Notes under the pieces: model-generated
The model's input: only the letters and a program-made list of their open reading frames with translations
What the model was told of the DNA's origin: nothing
The model's database searches: none
In this document: piece by piece, positions 42,111-42,475 of the stretch
Layout: each line of letters begins with the position of its first letter
Position numbering within the stretch: the stretch's first letter is position 1
NCBI GenBank assembly: GCA_035507915.1
Contig: DATJNS010000383.1
Coordinates: forward strand, 1 to 42,475
DNA from: JACQAI01 sp035507915
GTDB lineage: Bacteria; Pseudomonadota; Alphaproteobacteria; Elsterales; Elsteraceae
Direction: 5' to 3'
DNA: 42,475 nucleotides
Made by a program: the position numbers and the translations under genes

Positions 42111-42475
42111 CTACCAGCTCGACGCCGTCGCGTCGCCGGCGAGCCGCGCCTGCGCGGCCAGGCGGATCGGCGCGTTGACGGCGCCGAACCCGGCATAGTC
42201 GCGCCGCTCGACGATCTCGAAGAAGAAGCCGCCGTCGAGGCAGGCCGTGTAGACCTGCCGATACTCGGCGGCGCCGTCACGGTCGTAGAGGATGTTGTCG
42301 CGGCGCAGGCGGTCGATCTCGGCGTCCGCGAGATCCGTGCGCGCCTCGAGGTCGTCGTAATAGTTCTCGGGGATCGGCAGGAGCGCGAAGCCGGCGGCGC
42401 GCAGATGCGCGACCGTGGCGTGGATGTCGTCGGTCGCGAAGGCGAGGTGCTGGACGCCCGAGCCGAAGAACTCGA
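42111..42475 (-). CDS. Dioxygenase-like protein, C-terminal end (probable QuiC-type 3-dehydroshikimate dehydratase)
   Basis: The final about 121 residues of a gene entering from the right edge. GSGVQHLAFATDDIHATVAHL with the metal-binding His, ALLPIPENYYDDLEAR, NILYDRDGAAEYRQVYT and GGFFFEIVERR, then GFGAVNAPIRLAAQARL, are typical of the HPPD-like VOC domain. The PIRLAAQARL ending is that of bifunctional sugar isomerase/4-hydroxyphenylpyruvate dioxygenase-like proteins (QuiC), which make protocatechuate from 3-dehydroshikimate. A plain HPPD is the alternative, but the Y-Y-D-D-L-E and L-Y-D-R-D-G spacing favours QuiC-like. The N-terminal domain is outside the window. Confidence 0.78.
   Translation of the reverse strand, partial: EFFGSGVQHLAFATDDIHATVAHLRAAGFALLPIPENYYDDLEARTDLADAEIDRLRRDNILYDRDGAAEYRQVYTACLDGGFFFEIVERRDYAGFGAVNAPIRLAAQARLAGDATASSW

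Overview
The window is about 70% GC, with strong G/C at third codon positions, tight ATGA/GTGA-type gene overlaps and Shine-Dalgarno starts. The gene set (WcaJ-type priming transferase, Wza/Wzz-like export proteins, a BY-kinase-like ATPase, PAS-rich histidine kinase, HutF, UbiD) suggests a free-living alphaproteobacterium. The order cannot be fixed from sequence alone. No rRNA, tRNA, CRISPR array, transposase or phage gene was seen.

Region 1 (1-1720) holds two genes on the minus strand, a Gfo/Idh/MocA oxidoreductase and a quinone oxidoreductase cut by the left edge. A perfect 14-bp hairpin separates them from region 2.

Region 2 (about 1719-27603) is a large Wzx/Wzy-type exopolysaccharide locus. 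It contains lipid-linked priming (WcaJ-like), UDP-glucose supply (GalU), four glycosyltransferases (three GT2, one GT4), and modifying enzymes (methyltransferase, acyltransferase, GMC oxidoreductase, epimerase, Gfo/Idh, aldo/keto reductase). It also has a flippase, a polymerase, a Wza-like outer-membrane protein, a Wzz-like co-polymerase without kinase domain, a separate BY-kinase-like protein with an altered Walker A, and an ExeA-like ATPase. Two polysaccharide-cutting enzymes lie inside it: a Tat-exported GH10 glycanase and a PL5 (AlgL-type) lyase. Two related small proteins, one with a helix-turn-helix, sit between wcaJ and the GT2/galU pair and are candidate regulators.

The most striking feature is in the gaps of region 2. 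Every intergenic gap that carries a promoter contains AT-only boxes built on TTAAA/TTTAA, including five exact copies of TTAAATTAAA in either orientation. They usually come in pairs with centres about 31-42 bp apart. These islands stop at the ends of the locus, so they look like operators of a single regulon.

Region 3 (27604-35042) encodes an RND efflux pump (permease and membrane-fusion protein) and a large PAS histidine kinase, all on the minus strand. Region 4 (35411-42475) is metabolic: an orphan molybdopterin-binding xanthine dehydrogenase-type subunit, a small secreted protein, a CoA-ester lyase, HutF, a UbiD-family decarboxylase, and the C-terminal end of a dioxygenase-like protein (probably QuiC-type 3-dehydroshikimate dehydratase) cut by the right edge.
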